A DNA stretch of 64,000 nucleotides from Corallococcus soli (lineage in GTDB: Bacteria > Myxococcota > Myxococcia > Myxococcales > Myxococcaceae). The notes under the pieces were generated by a model. That model was not told the origin of the DNA. It worked only from the letters and a program-made list of their open reading frames with translations, and searched no databases. Position numbers and translations under genes: made by a program. Location of the stretch: NCBI RefSeq assembly GCF_014930455.1, contig NZ_JAAIYO010000007.1, positions 310,001 to 374,000 on the forward strand. Reading direction: 5' to 3'. Positions 54,795 through 63,305 of this stretch are shown here, in pieces (within the stretch, counting starts at the first letter, position 1; every line of letters begins with the position of its first letter).

Positions 54795-55264
54795 TGCCGA
54801 CGGCGCTCACCCATCGCGGCCTGTCGCTGCGCGTGGACTTCAATGAGGCGGGCGTCGTGCTGCGCCCCCTGTTCCTCCAACCCATCCCCATCGCGTGGGA
54901 GGAATTGGAGTTCATTGGCCTGACACCCGCCATGGAGCGGCACCCCGACGGCTGGCGCGAGAAGACCTACGCGGTCAGCCACCTGATGAAGGACTTCCGC
55001 TCCACCCTCGCCACGGCGGGCCACCTCTGGGTGGAGCTGGTCGTGCGGGACCGGCGTCCCCTCGTGCAACGGATTGAAGGGCGCTGGACCCGCGCGTGGC
55101 TCACGACCCGGCTGCACCCCATGTTGGATGCGTCGGATCAACGGAAGCCGGACCAGTCCCTGCTCGGGCTGGACCTCTACAGACACCGGCTGAACGCCCC
55201 CCTAGATGACCTGCTGGACCTGATGGCCCGGCGCTGCCGGTTCGACCTCGTCGTCCACGACTGA
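54794..55264 (+). CDS. Hypothetical protein coupled to the class V aminotransferase
   Basis: A 156-residue protein with no signal and no span. It has a beta-rich start (LSLRVDFNEAGVVLRPLFLQ), WEELEFIGLTP, and a helical, positively charged C-terminal half. I do not recognise a family; it may be a small accessory to the enzyme upstream because its ATG overlaps that stop by one base (TGATG). Converges with the VOC gene 14 bp away. Confidence 0.7.
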   Translation: MPTALTHRGLSLRVDFNEAGVVLRPLFLQPIPIAWEELEFIGLTPAMERHPDGWREKTYAVSHLMKDFRSTLATAGHLWVELVVRDRRPLVQRIEGRWTRAWLTTRLHPMLDASDQRKPDQSLLGLDLYRHRLNAPLDDLLDLMARRCRFDLVVHD

Positions 55265-55278
55265 CGCCAGCGAGCCAC

Positions 55279-55707
55279 CTACTTCGGCGTCGCCGTCTCC
55301 GCGTATTGCGCCTGATAGTCGGCCGACGGCGGGATGGGCTTGATGATGTCGATGAGCACGCCGTTCGGATCCGCAGTGATGAAGTGGCGCTGCCCGAAGT
55401 CCTCGTCGCGCAGCTCCAACAGGATGGGCAGGCCCGCCGCCTTCACCCGGGCGTATTCGGCATCCGGATCCTCCACCTCGAAGTTCAGGAGCACGCCCGC
55501 CACCTGCCGTCCCCGGGCCACCTCCGGCACCGTGGGGTGGCGCCCATCAAGGATGGCCAGGTTCACCCGCTCGTCCTCGGTCGACTGGAGGTGGACGTAC
55601 CAGTCCGCCTCGAAGAGCGCGCGGAAGCGGAAGTGGGAGACGTAGAAGGCGGCGGTCCTGGCGACCTCGTTCGTCATCAGCACCGGGTAGTAACTGGTCG
55701 TTTTCAT
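55279..55707 (-). CDS. VOC (glyoxalase/bleomycin-resistance) family protein
   Basis: A 142-residue VOC protein with one betaalphabetabetabeta pair visible ([60 protein letters not shown]). The last part carries the usual metal-side Glu/Asp positions. Likely an isomerase-like or drug-binding protein, of unknown substrate. The gene starts at ATG 55707 with GAGAGG upstream and is divergent from the TetR regulator; both share the palindromes at 55733-55774. Confidence 0.85.
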   Translation of the reverse strand: MKTTSYYPVLMTNEVARTAAFYVSHFRFRALFEADWYVHLQSTEDERVNLAILDGRHPTVPEVARGRQVAGVLLNFEVEDPDAEYARVKAAGLPILLELRDEDFGQRHFITADPNGVLIDIIKPIPPSADYQAQYAETATPK

Positions 55708-55732
55708 TGGGCTTTCCTCTCCACTCAAGAAA

Positions 55733-55774
55733 CATACAGGCTGTATGCATCACAATTAACATACAGACTGTATG
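55733..55774. promoter_or_regulatory. Two perfect TetR-type operators between VOC and tetR genes
   Basis: CATACAGGCTGTATG (55733-55747) and CATACAGACTGTATG (55760-55774) are perfect 7-1-7 palindromes with centres 27 bp apart. They fill the space between the divergent VOC and TetR-family genes. The second one ends one base before the TetR start codon. Binding by the TetR protein to both should repress both genes. Confidence 0.88.
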
Positions 55775-55775
55775 C

Positions 55776-56423
55776 ATGCAAGACGGTGGACGCCGCACCA
55801 ACAAGGAACGGTCGGAGACGACGCGCACGGCGCTGCTCGAAGCCGCGCGCAGGCTCTTCATCGAGCACTCGTACGCGGGGACGGGGACGCCCGAACTCGT
55901 CGCGGCAGCCGAGGTGACGAGGGGCGCGCTGTACCACCACTTCGCGGACAAGCAGGCGCTCTTCCGGGCCGTGGTCGAAGCGGAATCCCAGGCCGTCGCG
56001 GAGGAGATTGAACGCGCGGCGCCGGAGGACCTCCCGCCCATCGACGCGCTGGTCCAGGGCGGCGAGGCCTTCCTCGCGGCGATGGCGAGCCCCGGCCGCA
56101 CGCGCCTGCTCCTCATCGACGCACCGGCCGTGCTCGGGCGTCGGGAGCTGGACGCCATCGACGCGTTGCACGGAGGACGGACGCTGCGCGAGGGCGTGGC
56201 CGCCGCCATGCGCGTGAACGCCCTTCGCTCGCTGCCGCTCGACGCCACCGCCCAACTGCTGGGCGCGGCCTACGACCGGGCGGCGCTTGCCATTGAGGGG
56301 GGCGCGGATCCAGCGGAGTGGCGCGTCGTGCTCAAGGCCCTCCTCGACGGGCTCGCCACGCCACGCCACCGCCCGGACCGTCACCCGCGCGCCCGGCCCG
56401 GCGCCGCTGACGTGGAACCTTGA
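55776..56423 (+). CDS. TetR-family transcription repressor
   Basis: A 215-residue regulator. HTH at about residues 12-58 (TRTALLEAARRLFIEHSYAG, VTRGALYHHFADKQALF). The ligand domain is helical and unassigned. ATG 55776 sits one base after the operator and has no ribosome binding site, so the mRNA may be leaderless or start very close to the ATG. It controls the divergent VOC gene and itself by the paired palindromes. Confidence 0.9.
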   Translation: MQDGGRRTNKERSETTRTALLEAARRLFIEHSYAGTGTPELVAAAEVTRGALYHHFADKQALFRAVVEAESQAVAEEIERAAPEDLPPIDALVQGGEAFLAAMASPGRTRLLLIDAPAVLGRRELDAIDALHGGRTLREGVAAAMRVNALRSLPLDATAQLLGAAYDRAALAIEGGADPAEWRVVLKALLDGLATPRHRPDRHPRARPGAADVEP

Positions 56424-56427
56424 AGCC

Positions 56428-57312
56428 TCACGCCTCGATGGGCGGGGGTGGACGCTTCGCGGTCAGCGTCGCTCCCGCCGAAGCCACGCTCACCAGCGCC
56501 ACCGCCAGCCATTGCAGCGGCGTGAGCTGTTCGCGCAGGAACACCCAGCCCGCCACCGTGGCCACCCCAGGCTCCAGGCTCATCAGGATGCCGAAGGCGC
56601 GGCTGGACAACTGGCCCAGGGCCGCCATCTCCAGTGTGTATGGCAGCGCGCTGGACAGCAGCGCCACGCCCACGCTGGCCGCGAACAGGGCCGGGGTCAG
56701 CCGCTCCAGGTGGCCGCTCACCAGGGTGAAGGGCAGCACCGTCAGCGTCGCCACCACCATGCCCGCCGCCACCCCCTCCCCTTCCGGCACGAGCCTCGAC
56801 AGCCGGCCGCCCACCAGGATGTACACGGCCCAGCACGCGCCCGCCGTCAGCGCCAGCACCACACCCAGCGGATCCAACCCACCGGGCCGCGAGGTCCAGG
56901 GGGTGATGAGCACGATGCCCGTCGCGGCGAGGGCCACCCACAAGAAGTCCAGCGCCTTGCGCGACCCCACCACCGCGAGCGCGAACGGCCCCACGAACTC
57001 CAGCGTCACCGCGAGCCCCAGCGGGATGCGCGCGATGGACAGGTAATAGGTGAGGTTCATCACCCCCAGCGCCAGGCCGTACGGGATGATGGCCGCCCAC
57101 TGCGCCCGGCTGTAGCGCAGCAGGGGCGGCCGGAAGAAGGCCAGCAGCATCACCGACGCCAACATCAGCCGCAGCCCCGCCGCGCCCGCCGCGCCCACCG
57201 CCGGGAAGAGCCCCTTCGCGAGCGCCGCCCCACCCTGCACGCTCACCACGGCGATGAGGACCGCGGGAATCGGGGACAACAGCGGGGCACGGCGTCCGGC
57301 GGCTTCGGTCAT
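56428..57312 (-). CDS. EamA/DMT-family transporter (RhtA-like)
   Basis: A 294-residue membrane protein with ten predicted spans in two EamA repeats (LPYTLEMAALGQLSS and FGILMSLEPGVATVAGWVFL are typical of RhtA/threonine-homoserine exporters). It probably exports amino acids or related metabolites. Convergent with the TetR gene, 4 bp between stops. ATG 57312. Confidence 0.88.
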   Translation of the reverse strand: MTEAAGRRAPLLSPIPAVLIAVVSVQGGAALAKGLFPAVGAAGAAGLRLMLASVMLLAFFRPPLLRYSRAQWAAIIPYGLALGVMNLTYYLSIARIPLGLAVTLEFVGPFALAVVGSRKALDFLWVALAATGIVLITPWTSRPGGLDPLGVVLALTAGACWAVYILVGGRLSRLVPEGEGVAAGMVVATLTVLPFTLVSGHLERLTPALFAASVGVALLSSALPYTLEMAALGQLSSRAFGILMSLEPGVATVAGWVFLREQLTPLQWLAVALVSVASAGATLTAKRPPPPIEA

Positions 57313-57337
57313 GGCGCCGGACTCTAACCACCCCGCG

Positions 57338-58882
57338 TCAGGGATTCACAGGCTCGCGCCAGGGCCCGGCCTGGAGGAGCCTGCGGCGGGCCATGAAGCG
57401 GGAGAAGTTCCACTCGGGAACCGTGTCCCGCTGGGACAGCGTGTCCAGATGCTGGCTCAGCAGGAGCTCCGCCTCCGCCTGGGAGAGGACGCCGAGCGCC
57501 GGCATCAGCGCGGGCACCGCGTCCGCGGACAGCCGGGACAGCAGCTCCACGTCCAGCGACCCGGTGCGCGCGTGTCGCGCCAGGTTGTGCCGGGCGATGA
57601 AGTCCTCCGGGTTGAGGACGTTGAGCGCCACCACCGCGCCCAGCGCCGTGACGAGCGCGCCCACCGCGAAGCGCTCCGTCCGCCACCACAGCGTCACCGC
57701 GCGCCAGACAAGCGCCGCCCCCAGCCCGAACATGAAGACGTGCGTGTAGACGCGCAGCAGCGTGTAGCCGTAGGCGTCCTCGTAGAGCGACAGGCGCCGC
57801 ATCGCCGACGCGAGGATGACCAGCGTGAGCCCCACCATCAGCGACGTGCCCACGCGGAACACCGCCTGGCCCACGGGCGACTCGCGCCGCGTCCAGCGCG
57901 TCAGGGCCATCACCAGCGCCAGCGTCAGCAGGGACACGACCACCAGCTCGAAGAAGCCGTGCCGCGCGAACTCCGCGACGGTGTAGCCCCGTCCAATCGC
58001 CGTCGTCTCGCTGATGAACAGGTACGACACCTGGAAGGCCGCGAAGACGAAGAACAGCGCGTCCACGGCGAGGACGAGCGTCATCGCCTCGATGAGGCCC
58101 AGGCGCGGCGTGGCGGGCGCCGCCTCCTCCACGCCCCGCTCCGTCGCGTCGCGGCGGCGCAGCGCATGCCCCAGCACGCCGGCCGCCACGCACGCGCTGA
58201 ACACCGCGCCCACCCCCCACCGCACCAGCACGTCCAGCCCCAGGTCGAACGACAGCGCCCGGTCCATGGCCAGGGAGAAGACCCCGTCCGCCGTGAACAG
58301 CAGCATGCTGAACAGCAGCAGCACCGGCAGCGTCAGCAGCAGGCCGCGTCCCAGCGAGAGCAGGCGGGGCCCATGGCCCTGCAGGCCGCGCACGTCCAGG
58401 CTGTCCCGCGCCAGCGCCGGCGGATAGCGCAGGGACTGGAGCGCGGCGCCCAGCACGACGGCGGGATAGTCGGTGAGCCCCAGCCGCTCCACCCGGCCCC
58501 CCGCCCAGAAGTGCGCGAGCAACATCAGGAGCACCCCCGACGTCAGGACGTTGAGCGTCAGCAGCCACGCGCTGTCACGCACCGCCACGAAGCCCGCCAC
58601 GAGGCACAGGGGCGCCAGCAGCCACGCATTGGGCCGCGCGCGCTGCCAGCCCTCGCGCCCGCCCAGCCACGCGAGCGCGCCCAGCAGGGCCGCCACCAGC
58701 ACCGGGAAGCCCAGGCCCCAGCGCGCCCGGTCCAACAGGACCACCGCGAGCACCCCCAGCGACAGGGACGCGAGCAGCATGGGACGCGGGGCGCGCACCC
58801 AGGGCCGCCACGAGCGGGCCGGGCCCGGAGCGGCGACGGCCGCCGGAGGAGGAAGGGGTGACATGGGAAGGGACGGGGTCAT
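57338..58882 (-). CDS. DUF4153/DUF4173-type polytopic membrane protein
   Basis: A 514-residue protein with about 12 hydrophobic segments, with a Pro-rich N-terminal tail. It matches the DUF4153/DUF4173 type (long first half of spans, then SYLFISETTAIGRGYTVAEF and AYGYTLLRVYTHVFM; NPEDFIARHNLAR). The function is unknown. The start ATG 58882 precedes the tail; the open frame extends upstream. Confidence 0.78.
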   Translation of the reverse strand: MTPSLPMSPLPPPAAVAAPGPARSWRPWVRAPRPMLLASLSLGVLAVVLLDRARWGLGFPVLVAALLGALAWLGGREGWQRARPNAWLLAPLCLVAGFVAVRDSAWLLTLNVLTSGVLLMLLAHFWAGGRVERLGLTDYPAVVLGAALQSLRYPPALARDSLDVRGLQGHGPRLLSLGRGLLLTLPVLLLFSMLLFTADGVFSLAMDRALSFDLGLDVLVRWGVGAVFSACVAAGVLGHALRRRDATERGVEEAAPATPRLGLIEAMTLVLAVDALFFVFAAFQVSYLFISETTAIGRGYTVAEFARHGFFELVVVSLLTLALVMALTRWTRRESPVGQAVFRVGTSLMVGLTLVILASAMRRLSLYEDAYGYTLLRVYTHVFMFGLGAALVWRAVTLWWRTERFAVGALVTALGAVVALNVLNPEDFIARHNLARHARTGSLDVELLSRLSADAVPALMPALGVLSQAEAELLLSQHLDTLSQRDTVPEWNFSRFMARRRLLQAGPWREPVNP

Positions 58883-59158
58883 GGCGGTGGGGCCTCGGAG
58901 CGCGTGCGGCGGCTCGGAATGAAGACAGCATGCACACGCCCGGCGGCCCGGCTGGTGGGCTCGGGGACGAGCGGTCGGGGACGCACCGCGAGCGGCGCCA
59001 GTCCTCCCGTGGCCGGTCGGCGCGGAGCCCCTGAAGCCGTGCGTCCGCTGCGGCACGGACCGCCGGTCCCAGGGGGCGGGCCAGCCGCGCTGCGTTGGAC
59101 GATTCGGGCCCGGTCCCCCCGGTGGGGCGAGGAGCGGCGGTGATAGGTTGCCGCCCCG

Positions 59159-60187
59159 ATGTCACCCTCCCCGCGGCTCCCCTTCCGCCCCCGCTTCTTC
59201 CGGGGGGCGCTCCGCTCCAACCTCGCCCTGGGCGGTCTGCTCCTCGCATTGGCGGGGTGTGATGGCCGTCCCGCGCAGAACCTGCCGACGCCGGACGCGG
59301 GCCCCTGTGTCACCAGCGCCTGCCTGCCCGACAGCGGCACGGCGCCCCCGGAGGGCTCCGCGGGCCGCGTGCGCATCGCCGCGTACAACGTGCACCGCCT
59401 CTTCGACACCGAGTGCGCTTCGGGCGCGTGCGGCGGCTCCAACTACGAGGAGCTCCCCACGCAGGCGGAGTTCGAGCAGCAGTCGGAGCGCCTGGCCCGG
59501 GCCATCTCCGCGCTCAACGCGGACGTGGTGCTGCTGGAGGAGATTGAAACCCAGGCGGGCCTGACGGAGCTCCAGAAGCGCGCGCCGGGGTTCGGCTACG
59601 CGGAGCTGGGGGAGACCCACACCGCGGCCTCGGTGGACGTGGGGGTCCTCTCCAAGTACCCCATCACCGACGTGCGCCGTCACCGCGCCCGGTACATCTA
59701 CCGCCCGGATGGCTCCGCCACGCGCTTCTCGCGGGAGCTGCTCGAAGTGCACCTGGAAGTGAATGGCGCGCGGGCCATCGTCTTCGCCGCGCACTTCCGG
59801 TCCAAGGTGGACGACGATCCGGGCCGCCGCATCGCGGAGGCCACCGCGTCGCGGGAGATCGTCACGGACGCGGCGAAGGAGTTCCCCGACGCGCTGGTGG
59901 TGCTCGGCGGCGACCTCAACGACGTCCCCGGCTCCGAGGCCCTCGACGCGATGGAGAAGGACGGCGCCCTGCTGCGCGTCTCCAGCGACCGGCCCACCTC
60001 CGAGACCTGGACGTATGTCTATTCCAACCAGCGTCAGGCCATCGACCACCTGTACCTCGCGCCCGCGGGCGGCACCTATGTCCCGGGCTCCTTCCGCGTG
60101 GCGCGCGAGGGCAACGGCTACGGCGGCTCCGACCACGGCGCGGTCATGGCGGACTTCCACCTGGGACCCGCGCTGAACACTCCCTGA
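59159..60187 (+). CDS. Exported endonuclease/exonuclease/phosphatase-family lipoprotein
   Basis: A 342-residue protein. A signal with lipobox LALAGC (Cys34) leads to an EEP domain: RIAAYNVHRLFDT, VVLLEEIET (metal Glu), FAAHFRSK, VVLGGDLNDVPGS, and the end motif GGSDHGAVMADF with Asp-His. These are the DNase I/IMPase-type catalytic residues. It may act on extracellular DNA or phospho-substrates. Starts at ATG 59159. Confidence 0.88.
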   Translation: MSPSPRLPFRPRFFRGALRSNLALGGLLLALAGCDGRPAQNLPTPDAGPCVTSACLPDSGTAPPEGSAGRVRIAAYNVHRLFDTECASGACGGSNYEELPTQAEFEQQSERLARAISALNADVVLLEEIETQAGLTELQKRAPGFGYAELGETHTAASVDVGVLSKYPITDVRRHRARYIYRPDGSATRFSRELLEVHLEVNGARAIVFAAHFRSKVDDDPGRRIAEATASREIVTDAAKEFPDALVVLGGDLNDVPGSEALDAMEKDGALLRVSSDRPTSETWTYVYSNQRQAIDHLYLAPAGGTYVPGSFRVAREGNGYGGSDHGAVMADFHLGPALNTP

Positions 60188-60402
60188 CACAAGGGAAGTT
60201 GCGCCCCGCCGCGCACGCAGGGGACGCGGTGGACTGAACACTGTCGGCCCTGCCCCCTGCCCCCGGGGACCGCTTACCTGCACGCCAGCCCTCCCTAAAT
60301 TCCCTGTCATGAACTCCATGCCAGGGCACAGGTCGCAGCAACCGCGGCGCATCGGGGTCTGGTGTTCCCCGCCCAACCCGCTCCACCGCGAGGAGGCGCG
60401 CC

Positions 60403-61458
60403 ATGATTGAGGTGCGCACCTTCGAGGGCGACGCCGCGGAGGCGTCCTGGTTCATCAACCGCGTCTGGCAGTCCAGCTACGGGAAGTCCGCGCCGCTGCC
60501 CGTCTGGGATTCGCGCGTCATGGACTGGCGGCTCTTCCAGGACGGCCACGCCCCTCGCGACTACCTGCTGGCGGCGTACGACAAGGGGACGCTGGTGGGG
60601 ACGCTGTTCGCGGAGCCCGCCCGCATCCGCCTGGGCACCGAGGAGGTGGCCGGCACCCACGGGAGCCGGGCGACCGTCGCCTGCTCGCACCGGGGTGAGG
60701 GCATTGGCGGGAAGCTGGCGCGGGAGCTGTGGAACCGCCACCGCGAGCGCGGGGCCCGGGTGTCCCTGGGCTGCGTGACGACGGACGCGAAGCAGACCGG
60801 CTTCTGGAAGGGGGCCTGGAACAAGCACCGCGTCAACGGGCTGGGCTTCTGGGTGTATGTCTTTGACGCGCGCGCGCTGGCCCGGGGGGCGTTCACGGGC
60901 ACCCAGCGCAACGTGCTCACCTGCGCGCGGCCCTTCCTCCGGCATGGCTTCCGGGAGGCGGACACGCACGGCGTCCGGCCCTACCACCCCAACGACCTGC
61001 CACGCTGCATGACCCTGGTGCGGCGGATGCTGGAGCCGGTGAACCTGGGCTTCACCTACACGTCCGAACGCCTGGCGCATCAGCTCCAGTACCGCGACGT
61101 GCCGCGCACCTTCGTGCTGGAGCAGGAAGGCGAGGTGCGGGGCTTCGTGAACACCCACAGCCTGGAGCTGACGGGCCAGGGGACCCACACCGTCCTCTCG
61201 GAGGTCGTGGACCTGGTGGCCTTCGATGACTCGGTGTCCTCCCACGACCGGCAGCGGCTGCTCCAGTGCGCGATGCAGGACATGGAGCGCCGGGGCGTGG
61301 CCTGCGCCGGGATGCTGCGAAGCCCCAGCCTGCCGGCCAGCGGGATGCTGCGCGCCGGGTGGTGGCCCCTGCCCGGGGGCGCAAAGCAGACGTGCCTGCT
61401 GCCGGGCGCGAACCTGCACCTCCCCGCGACGCCGAACGTGTTCACGCACCTGTGCTGA
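60403..61458 (+). CDS. GNAT-family N-acetyltransferase
   Basis: A 351-residue protein. The N-terminal half has the GNAT fold with the acetyl-CoA loop HRGEGIGGKLARELW, followed by a second half that looks like another, degenerate GNAT domain (GFREADTHGVRPYHPNDLPR, VLEQEGEVRGFVNTH). The acceptor is unknown. The preceding 215 bp (60188-60402) contains no gene. Start ATG 60403 follows GAGGAGG. Confidence 0.8.
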   Translation: MIEVRTFEGDAAEASWFINRVWQSSYGKSAPLPVWDSRVMDWRLFQDGHAPRDYLLAAYDKGTLVGTLFAEPARIRLGTEEVAGTHGSRATVACSHRGEGIGGKLARELWNRHRERGARVSLGCVTTDAKQTGFWKGAWNKHRVNGLGFWVYVFDARALARGAFTGTQRNVLTCARPFLRHGFREADTHGVRPYHPNDLPRCMTLVRRMLEPVNLGFTYTSERLAHQLQYRDVPRTFVLEQEGEVRGFVNTHSLELTGQGTHTVLSEVVDLVAFDDSVSSHDRQRLLQCAMQDMERRGVACAGMLRSPSLPASGMLRAGWWPLPGGAKQTCLLPGANLHLPATPNVFTHLC

Positions 61459-61473
61459 AGCCGCTCGGGCCCG

Positions 61474-62583
61474 TCAGGCACGGGCCCGGTGCACGAGCCG
61501 CGCGCCCCAGCCGCACAGCGTCCGCGCGCCCAGCCCCGCGCAGACGCACAGCGCGGGCAGGACGAGCAGCAGGTACTGCGGCCACTTGGTGCTCCACACC
61601 AGCAGGAACGCGAGCCCCACGACCGCGCCCACCGCCCACACGGGCCGCTCGCGCCACGCCCGGGGCATGCCGACCCCCGCCAGCGGCAGCAGCGCGAACG
61701 CGTTGAAGGCCGTGAGGTAGAGCCCCTCCCGCGACCGCGCCAGCGAGGGGTCCACCAGGAACGCGAGCGGCTGGTACCAGGGCAGCGCGCTCGTCCGGAC
61801 GTGCTCGCCGTGCGAGTAGTCCCAGTGGAACGTGACGGACTCCCACAGCGACGCGAAGGGCGAGGACCACAGCGCGGGGTTCGCGAGGAAGAACACCGCC
61901 ACCGTGGGCGCGGCGAACGTGGCCCACACGCGCCAGCGGGTCCGCGCGCCCATCACCAGGAACGGCAGGAACGTGAGCCCGCCCACCAGCCCGTACGGGT
62001 ACTTCCCCGCCGCCGCGAAGCCGAGCAGCGCGCCGGACGCCGCGAGCCACCCGGACGCGAAGCCCCCGGCGCCCCGCCGCGCGCGCTCGAAGGCCAGCAG
62101 CGCGAGCGTCGCGAGCAGCCCGGGCACCGCTTCCAGGTACGCATGGGAGGTGTATTTCGCGTGGTACGGATCCCACGCCAGCAGGAGCGCGCCCAGGGGG
62201 TTCACGGTCGCGAGCAGGCCCACCTGGAGCACCCCGGCCACCGCGGACAGGCGCCGCGTCGCGCGGAACGCGGGCCGCGCGGCGTCCGGCAGGGGCTGGC
62301 CCATGGGCACGCTCGACCAGTCGGGTTCGGGGGCGCTCGTCGCCCGCACGGCCTGCGCGAAGAGCAGCTTCACCAGCGGCGGGTGTTCGAAGTTCTCGCG
62401 CAGCTCGCCCACGTCGCGCCAGCGCCCCTGGTCGAGCATCCCCGCGTAGGTGTAGGCGATGGGCAGGTAGGTCGCCTCGTCGTAGTCCTGCGACAGGAGC
62501 TCGACGGCCCGGGAGCGCTGCCAGGCGGCGACCAGGAGGGCGACCAACGCGAGGAGGAGGGCCAGCAGGCGCGTGCGGGACAC
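61474..62583 (-). CDS. Membrane glycosyltransferase, GT39/ArnT-like
   Basis: A 369-residue integral membrane protein with roughly 9-10 spans. The first extracytoplasmic loop has the acidic QDYDEATYLP and FEHPPLVKLL segments, as in lipid-phosphate-sugar-dependent mannosyltransferases of the GT39/GT83 group. It likely transfers a sugar from polyprenyl phosphate. The start is GTG 62583, right before the first span; the longer ATG 62658 adds a charged tail. Confidence 0.75.
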   Translation of the reverse strand: MSRTRLLALLLALVALLVAAWQRSRAVELLSQDYDEATYLPIAYTYAGMLDQGRWRDVGELRENFEHPPLVKLLFAQAVRATSAPEPDWSSVPMGQPLPDAARPAFRATRRLSAVAGVLQVGLLATVNPLGALLLAWDPYHAKYTSHAYLEAVPGLLATLALLAFERARRGAGGFASGWLAASGALLGFAAAGKYPYGLVGGLTFLPFLVMGARTRWRVWATFAAPTVAVFFLANPALWSSPFASLWESVTFHWDYSHGEHVRTSALPWYQPLAFLVDPSLARSREGLYLTAFNAFALLPLAGVGMPRAWRERPVWAVGAVVGLAFLLVWSTKWPQYLLLVLPALCVCAGLGARTLCGWGARLVHRARA

Positions 62584-62714
62584 GCTCGCACCGATATCAC
62601 GGCGTGCCCACCCCACCGGGGCGGAGCAGAGGGACCGCCCCGTCCGGACGTCGCCCACCGGGCGACCGGGTCGCGGCCCTGGTGACGCGCGGCCCGGCGC
62701 CCCAGCTTTGGAGC

Positions 62715-63248
62715 ATGAAGATCGCCTGCATCCTCACCGTCGCCGCCCTGCTCGCGGGCGGATCCGCCGTCGCGAAGACGGATGATGTCGTGGAACTCCA
62801 GACCCCCAGGACGACCGTGCGCGCGAGCGTCGATGCGCAGGGCCTCCAGGGACCCGAACTGCGCTTGCGGATGACGGACGACGCGCTGCGCGGACAGGCC
62901 TTCCAGCGCCCCGTGGACCTGAAGCTGTCGGAGCAGCGCATCCAGGGCACGGTGGGCAAGGCCCCGGTGGACCTCTCCGTGCGTGAACGTCCGGACGTGG
63001 TGGAGGTGTCCGGGAACTTCGCGGGCCAGCCCTCGTCGCTGACGCTCAGCCCGTCGGAGCTGACGGGCTCCGTGGGGCCGTGCGGCTACAACCTCATCAT
63101 CGAGCGCGACCGCAAGCACTACAGCGGCACGCGGGCCTGCGGCGATCAGCGCGAGGACGACGTGCACCTCGCCATCCCGGAGACGCTGGGCCAGGGCTCC
63201 GCGTCCGGGCGCATGGCCGCGCTCAGCCTGCTCCTGTCCCATCCGTGA
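62715..63248 (+). CDS. Exported hypothetical protein
   Basis: A 177-residue protein with a Sec signal (IACILTVAALLAGGSAVA). The mature part is beta-rich, repetitive (LRGQAF, LSEQRIQGTVGKAPV, GNFAGQPSSLTLSPSELTGSVG) and has a Cys pair near the end. No family recognised; it resembles repeat proteins of the outer envelope. Divergent from the glycosyltransferase, 131 bp between starts. Confidence 0.65.
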   Translation: MKIACILTVAALLAGGSAVAKTDDVVELQTPRTTVRASVDAQGLQGPELRLRMTDDALRGQAFQRPVDLKLSEQRIQGTVGKAPVDLSVRERPDVVEVSGNFAGQPSSLTLSPSELTGSVGPCGYNLIIERDRKHYSGTRACGDQREDDVHLAIPETLGQGSASGRMAALSLLLSHP

Positions 63249-63305
63249 GCCCGAGGGCCGGGGCACCCATGGTGCCGGACGTCCGGGTGTAGTGAACTGC
63301 GGGCC

